Shown one piece after another: positions 11,080-21,540 of a stretch of DNA of 64,000 nucleotides (the stretch's first letter is position 1; each line of letters opens with the position of its first letter). The notes under the pieces were generated by a model. It saw nothing but the letters and a program-made list of their open reading frames with translations, was not told the DNA's origin and did not search any database. A program made the translations under genes and the position numbers. Source of the DNA: Diphasiastrum complanatum (Eukaryota > Streptophyta > Lycopodiopsida > Lycopodiales > Lycopodiaceae); NCBI GenBank assembly GCA_029204225.1, contig CM055110.1, forward strand, positions 39,623,515 to 39,687,514. Reading direction: 5' to 3'.

Positions 11080-11835
11080 ATGTGAGAGGGTGGATCCCCT
11101 AGACGGAGGTCAGGCCATAGTGACGGGTCATCTCGCCTTTACTCTATGACCGAGACTGATCTCATTAGCTACCTTGATACTTTGCCATCCTCGCTGCAGG
11201 ATAGGGTTTTAGATCGATTGAGGGCTTGACGTGAGGCTTGTAGCTCCAACAAAATGGTTGAGCAAACATCATCAACCGAGGAGATTCAGTCGACTCCTCG
11301 TGTAGACCGATCACATGTTTTCCCTTCCTATGAGGGTCACTCCGACGAGGCTCGCACTCCCACCCATGGCGCTACTGCCAGTGCTTCCTCCTAACACTCT
11401 CAGGAGCGGAGGAGGAGCCGCCTCGATGTGTCCTATTGTGGAGGATGTGGCGATGACCCTGATCTCCTTGATGTGGTCATGAGTCCTGCACGTCCGCTTA
11501 GCACATCTCGTCGTGGGGAGGCCCTACTTTAAGAGACACTAACCTAGGAGATAGCACGTACGACATACGATACTATGACTCCTACATTTGTCACACCTCA
11601 TATTTCCGGCATGCCCACTTTCACCCCTCACATTTTCCCTCCTCTGGACCCATTGCCACTAAGTTCTATCCTCCCGGCTATAGTACGTGGGGTCAAGTTT
11701 CACCATGGGATTTTCACCCCACTCACTTCTAGGACCCCCCCCGATCGCCCCCCCCCCCCCCAGCTATTCTCCCATCTCAACCCCCCATTGGCTATTGTCT
11801 CCTTGGTTCCCCCTCCTTGGCTATTGAGCACGTGA
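11080..11835 (+). pseudogene. decayed unknown ORF of a copia-type element, copy 1
   Basis: Corresponds to the better copy at 56739-57476. Conserved stretches include DLISYLDTLPSSLQDRVLD, SSTEEIQSTPRVDRS, RRRSRLDVSYCGGCGDDPD and SPARPLSTSRRGE, followed by a Pro/Thr-rich segment ending at a poly-C tract. Here the start reads ATG TGA and several stops interrupt it. A copia RNase H tail and 3' LTR follow, so it lies where internal coding sequence of that element would be. I do not recognise the family. Confidence 0.45.
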
Positions 11836-11948
11836 CAAGTAGTGAATGTATTGCTGACAACCTCACTAAACCACTTCAAAGAGCTGCATTTGTCAAGTTA
11901 AGATCAGCCCTAGGGTTGATAAGCAGGTCTATGTTATCTTCAAACTAG
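11815..11948 (+). pseudogene. copia RNase H C-terminal tail (block 1)
   Basis: Frame reads IEHVTSSECIADNLTKPLQR then AAFVKLRSALGLI and stops before the LTR. The ADxLTKPL word and LRxxLG ending are typical of the very C-terminus of copia pol. The purine tract GTGAGGGGGAG directly before the LTR serves as polypurine tract. The rest of pol is absent, so the element was non-autonomous or deleted. Confidence 0.75.
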
Positions 11949-11961
11949 TTGTGAGGGGGAG

Positions 11962-12639
11962 TGTTAAATTTACACAAGCTAGTTTGCACAATTACCACTT
12001 GTTAATGACTTTGAGGCCATGTTGTGGAATGTCACACGTGCCAAAAGCATAGGATACCTTATTCTAAGTCAAATCATTAACCTAGCTTTGGAATGGTACC
12101 TTTGGGATATGTCCAAAGAGGGCATAGATAGGGTAGAGTAAAAGTAAGAGCTAAAAATAGCATTTTTCTCATTGTTTATGGATCTCGAGGCATTGACTCT
12201 AAATAGGGTGGATCAAGTGGATCTTTAGGTTAGATGTTAGGGTTAGGTTATGATGAATACATAGAAGTCCTAAGATGCTCAGATCCGAACTCTACATGTA
12301 TAAATATGTGATGGGATTTCCATCCAATTATGAACAAAATCGAGATTTTCCTTCATGACTAGTTTGAGTCTATGATTTGATTGATGAATGATATTGGCAT
12401 AGGATTTTTTGTGATGATTGAATGAGTTTGGAGTTGCAGGTACAGTACATAGGCATCAGCAGGCTGTACTTTCACATGTGTGAAGAGGTTTGGAGCTAAT
12501 TCATGGAGTTCAAGCCAACATAAGCCAGGAATCAATGCATTGATTAGTAATCTAGCTTCTAGATTTTGTTTGGATCTTAAGTAGGTGTTTTCTCATCATT
12601 TCTAGAATCAAATGGGATTATTTTGCTACATTTTTAACA
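11962..12639 (+). mobile_element. copia 3' LTR (block 1), 678 bp
   Basis: Starts TGTTAAATTT right after a polypurine tract and ends CATTTTTAACA. Copies lie at 38238-38911 and 57611-58282. It contains a CACGTG word near the start (~12030) and a TTTCACATGTGTGAA near-palindrome (~12472) that is perfect (CACACGTGTG) in the other copies. Confidence 0.85.
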
Positions 12640-12682
12640 CACTCTCGTTACGTTTCTCATATAACTGAATCATTTTCATTGG

Positions 12683-12787
12683 ATGCAAGTATCACAGTCT
12701 CAATCCCATGCATCGCAGTCATATGAGTCCGATTGCGACATCAATGGCCTTGACGAGGACGACGCAGCTGGATCTAATTATAATTAG
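12683..12787 (+). other. short acidic reading frame kept in three blocks, possible terminal exon
   Basis: A 34-codon frame rich in Ser/Gln then Asp/Glu (SQSYESDCDINGLDEDD) ends at TAG 12785-12787. Copies at ~38956 and ~58328 keep the frame and the stop with substitutions only. An acceptor-like TATCACAG inside suggests the tail of a gene cut off by the LTR just upstream. Speculative. Confidence 0.25.
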
Positions 12788-13154
12788 GTATTTCAATAAT
12801 CCAATTTGTAACATATCTCTGTACTTGGAAGATTTATGTATGAATATATATTTGTTGAAGTTAAATTTCCTCCATCAGTTTTTAAGTTCTTAAAATGTAA
12901 CTCACATAAATTTTGTAAAGTTTTTTATTAACAATTATGAACAAATGATTTTGCTTACCAACATCAAACAAGTGGTGCAAAAGACTCGTTGGGTCGGATG
13001 GAGTCCATTTTTAGACCAGAATGGAGCCAACTTATTCTGCCCTTTTTTATTTTATTTTATTTTGTAAGCATAGGGTTCCATTTTGACAGGGATATAGCAA
13101 GGGATGACCCTTGGAATATCTCTCGGAAGAGACATGCCACCAACAGCCTTTTCA

Positions 13155-13188
13155 GAGGGATATATCGAGGGACCTTGATATATCCCTT
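13155..13188 (+). repeat. hairpin around GGGATATATC (block 1)
   Basis: Arms GAGGGATATATC... and ...GATATATCCCTT separated by two bases, one mismatch. The block 2 copy (39430-39463) is perfect over 16 bp. A related imperfect hairpin lies ~65 bp upstream. Confidence 0.6.
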
Positions 13189-13229
13189 CGGTATCTACAA
13201 AAAAAAAAAAAAAAGATGAAGTAGTCTCG

Positions 13230-13335
13230 ATTACCGAGGTAATTATCTAGGATCTCATTCCGAGGCTTACTTCATGGTGTATACGGAGGTTTATGATGTT
13301 TTTTTTTTTTAATTCTTCATAAGAGCCTCGGTAAT
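13230..13335 (+). repeat. 106-bp stretch bounded by inverted ATTACCGAGG / CCTCGGTAAT
   Basis: Exact 10-bp inverted ends, also at 39505-39610 and 58825-58929. Could be a tiny MITE-like element or chance retained by duplication. The inside holds a poly-T run. Confidence 0.4.
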
Positions 13336-13900
13336 AGGGTCAGAAATCCTCTAAAATGTTACAGTATTTTGAACTATATATATTCAAAGAGAAGAAAATA
13401 GTACATTAGGACATCTACCTTTTGGGGATTACACTGCATGGCAAAACGGACCTTGTTATGAGATACATGTCTTGACTCATTAACTATAAATGCTTGCGAC
13501 TTGGCACTCATAGCCACTACATAAACAAAATAAAGTGAAAAATTGCTAAAACCAAAAACTCATGGCCAATACAACACTTACATAGTCTAATACAAACAAC
13601 TAGACCACACCTCTACAATGCAATAACACCTCCAAACTTGCAAAAAAGAGTGAGCAAAAATGGGCTAGATTGAACAGAAAATCGAAAAATGAGCAACCAT
13701 TGGATTTTGATGTGCTAGTACCCATTAGAATTCAAAGTCTGCACCCAAGTATAGACATTCCGTCAAATTTGAATCGTATCAAATTATTGACGTGGACATC
13801 AGTTCCAATGGCCATGTTAGATGCCAAATAATTGCATTGCGACATCTATAAATTTGTTGGATTACGAAGTCCATTTCAAAATTCGGTAATGTAGTCCATT

Positions 13901-14930
13901 ACAGATCCAATGTAATCCATGAATCAATTCCTTTTTAACATCAGAATTGACATCCAAAATTGTGGATAACTCAATGGTTACAAAGATATTAGTTATGAAT
14001 TCAACTAAATGAATTCTATCCAGGAAATTAATATCTGGTATTAAGCAATTATTTACAAGGATTAACAAAATCCTACTTACAAAATACATTTTCCGATCAC
14101 ACTTACTACCTTTGATGTCCACTATTCTTTCCCTTTTAAAATTTTCAGTCCCCTGAAAATCTTTCAGCTAAGGAACAACGAAGATATAAAGACATTAGTA
14201 AATGTCAAAAAGTTATAGGAAAAAATCTGAAACAATTTCATTTCTACCCTATACCTGGGTTAATATCATTGATATACAAAAAATCACCTACTAGTATAAA
14301 ATGGTACTAGTCTGATCTTTTGCATATAATTCACCATAGAATTTAACGGGAAATTAAATCGGTTTTTTTTTATACTTTTGATCAATTCCCAACAATTACG
14401 AATTTTCCAATATAATTGGACTGTTTTTTTTTTTATTGACCGGTTTGGCATTGCTCTGTCAATTTTAACAAAACTATCAAAACAAAATTACATTAATGGA
14501 AATCCTAGCGATAGGATTTCAGTAACTCTTAAACTGATCCAAACAAGATTTCACTGCTCGGATAAAGAGTACTTGTCATCACTCATTCTATCTGGTCGTT
14601 TCATATTATTTGATGGTTTCCAACTCAATTTTGACGAGTATCTTGCACAAACGTTAACTTGACCCATATCTAATGATTAACATCAACTAGAAATATACCA
14701 GACAAGTAACCCATTCCAAATCTGAACTAAACCTGAAATTCAATAATAATAAAAAAATTCGATTTTAAATTTGTAACTGGGAAGAACACATTATTCCAAA
14801 GTTTTTCAGTCACCATCAAGCACAATACCAGAAAAATTTATTTATTTTGAACTGGGTACTGTCTTGGAAAAGATAATCCATGAAAAACAAGTATCTTGTT
14901 GTCAATCCTTGATTTATGAACCAAAATGAT
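13901..14930 (+). repeat. non-coding repeat shared with 33608-34530
   Basis: The same order of short conserved words appears at 33608-34530 in clearly diverged form, and almost unchanged in block 2 (40176-41205). Open frames inside (13862-14122 -, 14378-14662 +) are not kept in the diverged copy, so I do not call genes. From 12788 to 15459 I see no gene. Confidence 0.65.
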
Positions 14931-15459
14931 AGACGATCACAAAAAGCAAAAGCCATAAGAATTTCCAAGAATTTTTATTCCTAAAAATCCCATTTGAAAT
15001 CCATGAATACAATTTAACTCCCTCCACCTGGGTTGGCCAATTTTTGAATAATCGGCATGCACCATAACAGTCACGCGTCACCATGAGGATGTTGACTATC
15101 GAGAAGATCTTAAAAAAAACATGGTGAAGGCCTACGCACCCTGATTTCAAATTTACGGAATTACTTGAAAATTTTATGCTAATAACTCAATATTAAGAAA
15201 CGTTAATGAACGTTAACAACTATTAAATCTCAAAAAAATTGCCACAGTTTTTGAGAGTTTCAAGTACATTTATATCTTAATATTGACTTTGACTTTTATT
15301 TCTGTATGAGAATTTGATATTTACGTAATGGATTCTTTGTGCTGCTTACGCCTAGTTTTTGGGCTTTTTAAAAAGCATAAAATTTCACTGAATTTTTTTC
15401 AATTTTTTTTTAAAATTTTGAAGCACATTCCAAACGCGTGTCAGACTACCCGTCAGTCT

Positions 15460-16132
15460 TGTAAAAATTACAGCAAATAAGGATCCTAAAACACTTGAAA
15501 TGATGAGGGAAACAATAGATTATGATTTCATAAGATTAGCACAAGTTGAACCATCAAAAATCTATGCTTGAACCTCACTAAATGGCCCAAATCCTTGAAG
15601 AAGGCTTCACACGTGTGAAAGTACGGCCTCCCACAGTCTGAGTACTGTACACCAGACCTACATTCAATCCTATAATCATTAGTAATCACAAGTACTCAAA
15701 CAATTATGAACATAGAGAACAATTGCACCATTATGAGAGAAAAATCATGAAATTGCTTGATTGATTTTGGTGAGATATCATCACCTATATATACATGATC
15801 CATCACGGTTTTGGGCAGGTATGAGTAGCCCCGAAACCTATCCCTAATGCAAATTTTGGTGGATCTTTCATCCCTACCAAGTTAGGGTTGGAATCTTGGA
15901 GATCCCTCAACAATGCAAAAATTACCAAAAATAGCTCCTATTTTTTCTCCCTTGTATCTAAGCATAATTTGGACTCATTCCAAAGGTTCTAACACTTAGG
16001 TCTACTTGAGAACATCCTTATGAATGATATCCTATTCTATTTGGCACGTGTGACAAGCCACATCATAACCATCTAACTATTTACAAGTCATATGACCAAA
16101 ACTAGTCAAGCTAGAATTGCGAATTTTTAACA
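15460..16132 (-). mobile_element. solo copia-type LTR inserted in block 1
   Basis: 673 bp with ends TGTAAAAATT and AATTTTTAACA, flanked by AGTCT (15455-15459) and AGTCC (16133-16137), a 5-bp target duplication with one change. Block 2 shows the empty site (GTCAGTCCCATCAG, ~41740). On the minus strand it shares order and words with the LTR at 11962-12639 (CACACGTGCCAAA-AGAATAGGATA, TTTCACACGTGTGAA), so it is a diverged relative in opposite direction. No coding sequence. Confidence 0.85.
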
Positions 16133-16247
16133 AGTCCGCACCAGACTATGCGCGTCAGACTGCCACGTGGCAGTTTTTCATTGGTCCAAAAAAAACCACA
16201 GTGCTGATTGTGCTTTGTAATTGGCATGTGGAAAAGTCAAAGACTGC

Positions 16248-16401
16248 ATTACGCAATGGAAGGAGCCAGGCATAGGCCATTCTGCCCGGTTCGGCTTTCC
16301 AAAAAAATTTAGGCTCGGCCCCTCCAGGCCTTGCCCAAATGTTTTTGAAAATCCTTACCGGGTAGAATGGCCTGTGCCTGGCTCCTTCCATAATACGTAA
16401 T
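16248..16401 (+). repeat. ~150-nt near-complete hairpin, MITE-like
   Basis: The core 16256-16391 starts ATGGAAGGAGCCAGGCATAG and ends with its near-perfect complement, TGCCTGGCTCCTTCCAT. Pairing continues inward through GGCCATTCT-CCCGGT and, less well, almost to the loop. Outside the core ATTACG and CGTAAT also pair. The same structure is in block 2 (41857-42010). It may be a small foldback/MITE element or encode a hairpin RNA. Confidence 0.7.
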
Positions 16402-16582
16402 TACTTGAATTTGAAATCGTAGGCTACGTATGTTTCTTTAAGACTAAGGGCTGACGGGCCACAAAAATCCTAAAACATAAAGGGGTCGAAGAAGGAGAAA
16501 ACATAAAGGGTTTCGAAGAAGGAGAAGAGGCCACGACCTCCCATCAGTCTCTCAGCCGCCATAACAGGGTCACGCTTCAACT

Positions 16583-16678
16583 ATGGCAGATCAGCATGCA
16601 ACCATCCACCACGATGCCCTGGACCTCCATCAGTTCTACACCACAGCAACAGCCACCAACAGCCAAGGAAAGCGTTAA
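16583..16678 (+). other. 31-codon reading frame, uncertain
   Basis: ATG at 16583 opens a frame starting MADQHATIHHDALDLHQFY and stopping at TAA 16676-16678. It is identical but for one Thr/Ala change in block 2 (42193-42288). A GAAGAAGGAGAA direct repeat lies upstream, like a plant 5' leader. No family recognised; it may be a first exon or nothing. Confidence 0.2.
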
Positions 16679-17928
16679 ATAGTGAAGATTTCAACTGGAA
16701 AAGTTCTTTGGATTCCTGCGTGACTTAGCTGCGCCTTCTTCCATTGAATGATCATATCTTCAATGACCTCCATCCTCACTAAATTAGCCATCCCTACTAT
16801 CACAGAGAATTCAGGTACTGGTTGCATGCATTCTTGGAACTGAAAACCCCAAATAATCATGATTCTATATCTATGCTTACCTTTGAAATACAGGTTTTAC
16901 AGAAGCAGGGAGAAAGACCAACGATTATTTAGCAGGGAGTAAACAGTTTCAAGGAGGTAATTGCTCCCTCTCTACTCAGCCTCACATTCAAACTTACTAC
17001 CAAAGAGTTAGCACAACTGCACAGCCAAACCATGTTCCCAAAACATGCAACTACACGGGAGGATAAAACCTCTGATCCTCCATATGCAATCCCGGAAATC
17101 CTGGTTTCTTTTTTCACTAAGAGTTCATATCACATGAAAAATTGATTTAAAACCAATCTTTCAATGAACAGAAGCTCAAAAACAGGAACAGACTCATGAA
17201 ATTTACGGTAATCCAAGAGTAAGCATAATCAAGTTGTTAGACAAGCATGTGACTAACTTTGGGAAACTTTTTGGGTTCGAACCTTTTTTATTTGAATGTA
17301 AGTAACCTATTTTTTCTATGGATTTTTTCATAAAGCATATCCAAGTTTTGTTCTGGAATGTAGTTATAGTGCAACATATTCTATTACAACCATGAAAGAA
17401 ATAAATTTTTTTATATTTTATGATTGTATTTGATAGTTGGATTTTATAGTTCATTGATCAATTCAAGTTTCTTTTAGGTGCAACATGGATGAGTAAATGC
17501 TATATTTATCAAGTTTTTTTGTAGTTAATTATCCGTGCATCACCAACAAGTTGAATTAGCCCAAACACTTTATTGAGTGAATATACGCTTCTATACGCTT
17601 CGATAGCGAGCCTGCTCATGCCTGTCGTTACCTAGTACATAATTGGCTAGCCTTTTCCCATGCATTCCATGCATGCCAAGAGACAAGGTGATCTATGATA
17701 TACGTCACAGGAATCATTGCATCATAACGATGTAAAATTTGTAATAAAAAATACAAATATTGCATTCTAGAGACTTAAAAGAATACTTTTGAGAAAATGC
17801 ATTTTAATTCTCAAACTCATGCAAGAGTGATTAACACCTAGCTTTAACAACAAAAGCTAAAATCAAAAGAATAAAAATAATTGGACACATACTCCATCCA
17901 TTTTCTGCATCCAGCTTGCTATGTTCGT

Positions 17929-17931
<3 letters not shown>
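16679..17931 (+). other. no gene supported
   Basis: Several minus-strand frames of ~60 codons (for example 16675-16860 and 16929-17117) survive in block 2, but the copies are too similar for that to be evidence of selection. A GTAAGC...TTTTCAG pair on the minus strand (~16838-16881) would make an intron of only ~44 bp, too short for plants. Confidence 0.4.

Positions 17932-18008
<77 letters not shown>
17932..18008 (+). repeat. (CT)n microsatellite upstream of the DUF506 gene
   Basis: About 77 bp of CT, ~560 bp before the DUF506 start codon. In block 2 (44018-44071) it is interrupted by CTCG units. Confidence 0.95.
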
Positions 18009-18010
<2 letters not shown>

Positions 18011-18566
18011 CCTTGTTCTTTAAAGTTAGCAAGTATAGTGGAGCCTAGACATTCTCACTAATTTCATCACTGAAAAGGTAAAAGAGTTTGTTACTGATTT
18101 GACCAATTCGTAGTTAATTTCTTTCCTCTTGTTGACTACTCATATAATGTATGCATGTAATTTCTGAAGATTTATGGTTCAGTACCTGCTTTATTTATGA
18201 AAATTAGGTAGCTTTCATCTAATTTCTCCACTCTCTCTCTCATTAAATTATCAAGACTGTTGTTTCTGGGACTGTATTGGTGGTAAAAGGGTATCTTACC
18301 CATCTTCATCCTCGAAATTTGTAAGTTATTACATAGAACCAAAACTACAACTAGCTCCATTCATATTGTAGTTCAGATTTTCATTCAATCTCTTTAGTTT
18401 TATCTACAGAGGGCTCCATGATTCATCTGAGTACCGATTTAAATTAGATAATCCACATCACTGGCGTAGTTGGAAAACTTGGCCTATGATCAAGTAGATA
18501 ATAAGTTGTGTTTTGGAGTGCAGAAACTACAATACTGCAATTTGCAGCCTTCCATAATTCAATAAA

Positions 18567-19595
18567 ATGGTATTGGATTTTGAATCCGCCCGACAGCCAG
18601 CCTACTCAGAGCATGATATGATTGTCGATGTCCTCGAAACAGTGGCATTTGTGATGGATTTAGAGCACCACCTGTTTAGAACTGCCCATATACAATGGTC
18701 CATTGCAGATAGGAAGTTAGCCATCGTGAGAGTGCTATGTATTGCGGGCTATGATGCTGGCATTTGCAGATCAAAATGGAGGGGCTTCAATATGAAAGGT
18801 CACTTTCATCTCATCTCATTTCCGTCTCATGAGTTTGATTGCACATAACTTAGTATTCAATCTTGTGAGTTCCTTGAAAAATTGAACCAAGTCTTGGTCT
18901 ATGTTGTTGTCAAAACTACAGAACACACCTACGAATACATCGATGTTGCTTTTCATCAATTACAAAAAAACAACTCATGGGTGACAAAGAGGTTGATCGT
19001 GGACACGGACTTTCGGGATCATTTTGAAATTGCACGTGCAAGTGAGGAGTACACACATTTGTTGCAACAATTACCTTCACCCTTTGTGGGTTTTGGACAT
19101 GAGTTGTCAGGTTTTATACAATGCATGTGTCAAGCTGCCGCAATATCCTTTCACAAAATAGGCATGGGTGTTCCTCCTTGGAGAGAAGTAGAACACATGA
19201 GCAGCCTTTGGTTTTCTAATTATAAGAGATTCACCTCAACCCATCACCATTTTGCTGGATATGATATGTGCTTCCACTATCACATTAATCGTGATGAACT
19301 GTACCCTGCCTATGGCTTAATTTGTAGTTACTCATGGACTTCAGAGCTACCAAGGCGAAGAGCTATATTTGAGAGCCTCAATAGAAGAGTAAAGAGTGCC
19401 ACATTGGAGAGTATTATATGTGAGATTATGGGTTGTGGTTGTGGTTTTTACGAAGTGAAGAACGAATGGCAACCACCTCCGGTGAATCCAAAAAAAGCAG
19501 CAACATCAAGCAAGAGAGCCATGGGAGGTCTTTCATTAGCCTTTGCCATGCATCACTATGAAGAAGGAGGCAATGACGACGTCGATCCACAATGA
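18567..19595 (+). CDS. DUF506 (PDDEXK-like) family gene, intact copy, one predicted intron
   Basis: Exon 1 is 18567-18798 and exon 2 is 18922-19595. The 123-nt gap has GT...CTACAG ends and contains the only in-frame stop (TAA 18846-18848). Splicing joins NMK to EHTYEYIDV and gives 301 residues. Plant DUF506 (Pfam PDDEXK_6) landmarks follow: AGYDAGICRSKW (~61-72), YEYIDV (81-86), KRLIVDTDFRDHFEIAR (~100-116), a helix with QAAAISFHKIGMG, and VPPWREVEHM (~161). The end EWQPPPVNPKKA-GGLS also suits the family. About 80 residues rich in Cys, His and Tyr lie between PPWR and the tail, longer than I expect. The start has good context (AATAAAATGG). The family is restriction-endonuclease-like with no settled enzymatic role. 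The flanks are transposon DNA, so whether it is expressed is open. Confidence 0.8.
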
Positions 19596-20879
19596 CAACC
19601 AGCAGCCTTGGCTTGGGAAGGAATGACCAACTTGCTTCAGCTACTTTTGACTTGGCTGATCATGTTTATATATGACATGTAAATTTTGCTTGTATACAAA
19701 GTTTTTCAAGAGAATAACTTGTTTTTATGTATGCTAACTTTGTCACAAAGGAAACAAGAACACACATGGATTGCAGATCCAAGGCTTTTAGACAATGAAA
19801 TCCCCAAAACACAAACACACACACACACACAAATCGTAGCCCATATGATCCTACCAAATCATGAATGCATAGAAGACTTTCTAGACTATCATGTGACTGC
19901 TTATATTCGAACTATACATTTTTATAGATAACAAAAATTCTTCAATATCCAATTTCCACTTATTAGAGCACAACATTCATGAAGCACTTACAATATTACT
20001 AAAAACAAACATTTTCATTATAACTAATCACACCAACTATTCTCCTACAAAGGGGTCTTCTTTCATAAGTTTTATTGAACTCAAGTTCTTTCAAATCATC
20101 TATTATATTGTGAAAAGACAAGAAGTATGTCCACACATATATTAGATTGCTTATCCCATGTAAGATTTGTTGCATTTTTAAAAAAAACTTCAGGTTCATA
20201 ATCTCAAATTATATAGGCTTGGTTTTAGAAGGAATCCCCTAATTGGATAACACACTCTTCGACACAAACGCATTGGCCTCAACAAACATGTTTCATATAA
20301 ACACTCAAAATGTGTAGGAAGTCTTGAAACACTTCTTATTCAACCATCCATTTTGCATCCTTAGACATGATATTCTTGATCTTTAGTGGGATATATACAA
20401 CATAACTAACCCTACTTTTGTTTTGTTGTTTTGTTATGCATAAGGATATAAGCTCTAGCACAAGTATTTCTTTCATAATGTACGCACTATTAGGAGATTC
20501 TTCATCCATAGGGCATTAAGGGATGGAGCCTATATGTTTCGTAAACAAAATTATAACATTTTCTAAGAATCTACTGAGTAATAGCCTCCATTGAAAATTA
20601 TATATGGTTTAAATGGTCCATGCTTCTTCTTGGGATAGAAGTGCATCATCACAATAACTTCTTTTACTTATCACCCTTGACCACAAGAATACACTCTTTG
20701 TAACTTATCAACTAGTTTGAGATTTATCATGTTGAGTTTAATTGGCAATTTTGGCCAATATGCATATTGAACTTAGATATAAACTTTAGAGTGTTAATAA
20801 GGCCTACTAATAGTTGATTTAAACTACAACAAGATGTGCAATTTCCAGCCCTTTTTTTGTGAAAAAATTGAGAGGGACA
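19596..20879 (+). other. 3' flank of DUF506, no gene supported
   Basis: AT-rich DNA with a short (CA)n at ~19812. Reading frames on either strand are short. The stretch is repeated in block 2 and, minus its first part, inverted at 26031-26955. Confidence 0.5.
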
Positions 20880-21176
20880 CTGAATTTGATTTTCGCGCTG
20901 TGGTTCAAGTAGAAAAACAATATTATCTAGCCGACCATGTTTCAAGAATTGAATCAGCGCCTATTAATACTGAAGTGGATGATGAACTACCAAACGCTGC
21001 ATAATTTTGTGTTGAAGCAGTACTTGAGTAGGCAACATATATTGTTGAATATGTTATGCTTGGCCAACCCAATGATTCCTTGACAAAAGTACAAAAGAGA
21101 CAATTTATTAACTCATAAGGCACAACCTTATCAATTGATTGTTGGACAATTGTATCGCCGAGGAATGGATGATATT
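20880..21176 (+). pseudogene. Ty3/gypsy pol fragment (RNase H end to integrase start)
   Basis: The frame reads QYYLADHVSRIES (end of RNase H; family ADxLSR) then YVMLGQPNDSLTKVQKRQ and QLYRRGMDD, the start of the integrase region. It has in-frame stops and a 4-bp insertion near 21100 compared with the other copies. It is cut at 21176 by the fold-back junction. The continuing integrase is found in the inverted arm. Confidence 0.75.
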
Positions 21177-21194
21177 TAAATGCAAATTTTAAAA

Positions 21195-21540
21195 ATCTGA
21201 GCCTCTTCCCAACCTAATTTTGGCATTCTGAATCCATCTGTCAGGTCAACGAAGATTAATTAGGATTGTAGGATGCTCGACGAAGGTTTCGAAAATCGTA
21301 AGTTTATGAACATTTGTCTAACTCAAAAATAGGTATCATCTTGGGAAAGGAACCTTCGCCTAACTCAGCATAGAGAAATCTGAGGTGGATGTATGATTTG
21401 AAATCTCAGCGAAGGTTTCTAAGACCATATGTGCTAAATATGATCCAAAAAGTGATTTTCTAAGTCATTTTTCATTAAAAATTATGTTTTGAAAATTTTT
21501 TCCTTTCTCTTTTTCCATTTTGATGACTTTTTTTACTTTT
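21195..21540 (-). repeat. gypsy 3' tail, inverted copy of 53900-54250
   Basis: Reverse complement of the stretch after the gypsy integrase in the third unit (GTGATTTTC-AAGTCATTTTTCATC, ATGCTCGACGAAGG). Here it is joined directly to a truncated LTR at 21541, so the LTR's 3' part and the integrase end have been deleted. Direct copy at 47255-47600. Confidence 0.75.

Larger units (their letters stand above)
18298..21176 (+). repeat. left arm of a fold-back inverted repeat
   Basis: Reverse complement of 25755-28027. The outer limit is GAGGATGAAGATGG on both arms; the inner limit is GAGGAATGGATGATATTT. The right arm lacks ~600 bp (19371-19970 of this arm). The arm contains the DUF506 gene and a gypsy fragment. 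The same inner break recurs at ~47235 in block 2. Confidence 0.85.

Noticed and set aside
13862-14662. 86- and 94-codon frames conserved between blocks 1 and 2
   Set aside because: The blocks are too similar for conservation to mean anything, and the diverged copy at 33608-34530 does not keep them.
16155-16391. 78-codon minus frame over the hairpin, also at 41764-42000
   Set aside because: It lies within a self-complementary stretch, so apparent conservation comes from the hairpin and duplication.
16838-16881. Possible minus-strand intron with GTAAGC and TTTTCAG ends
   Set aside because: Only ~44 bp (33 bp in block 2), below the usual plant minimum, and the joined frame has a stop.
18846-18848. 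TAA read as a true end of a 93-residue protein
   Set aside because: The downstream frame is the same, family motifs continue across it, and GT-AG splicing removes it exactly.
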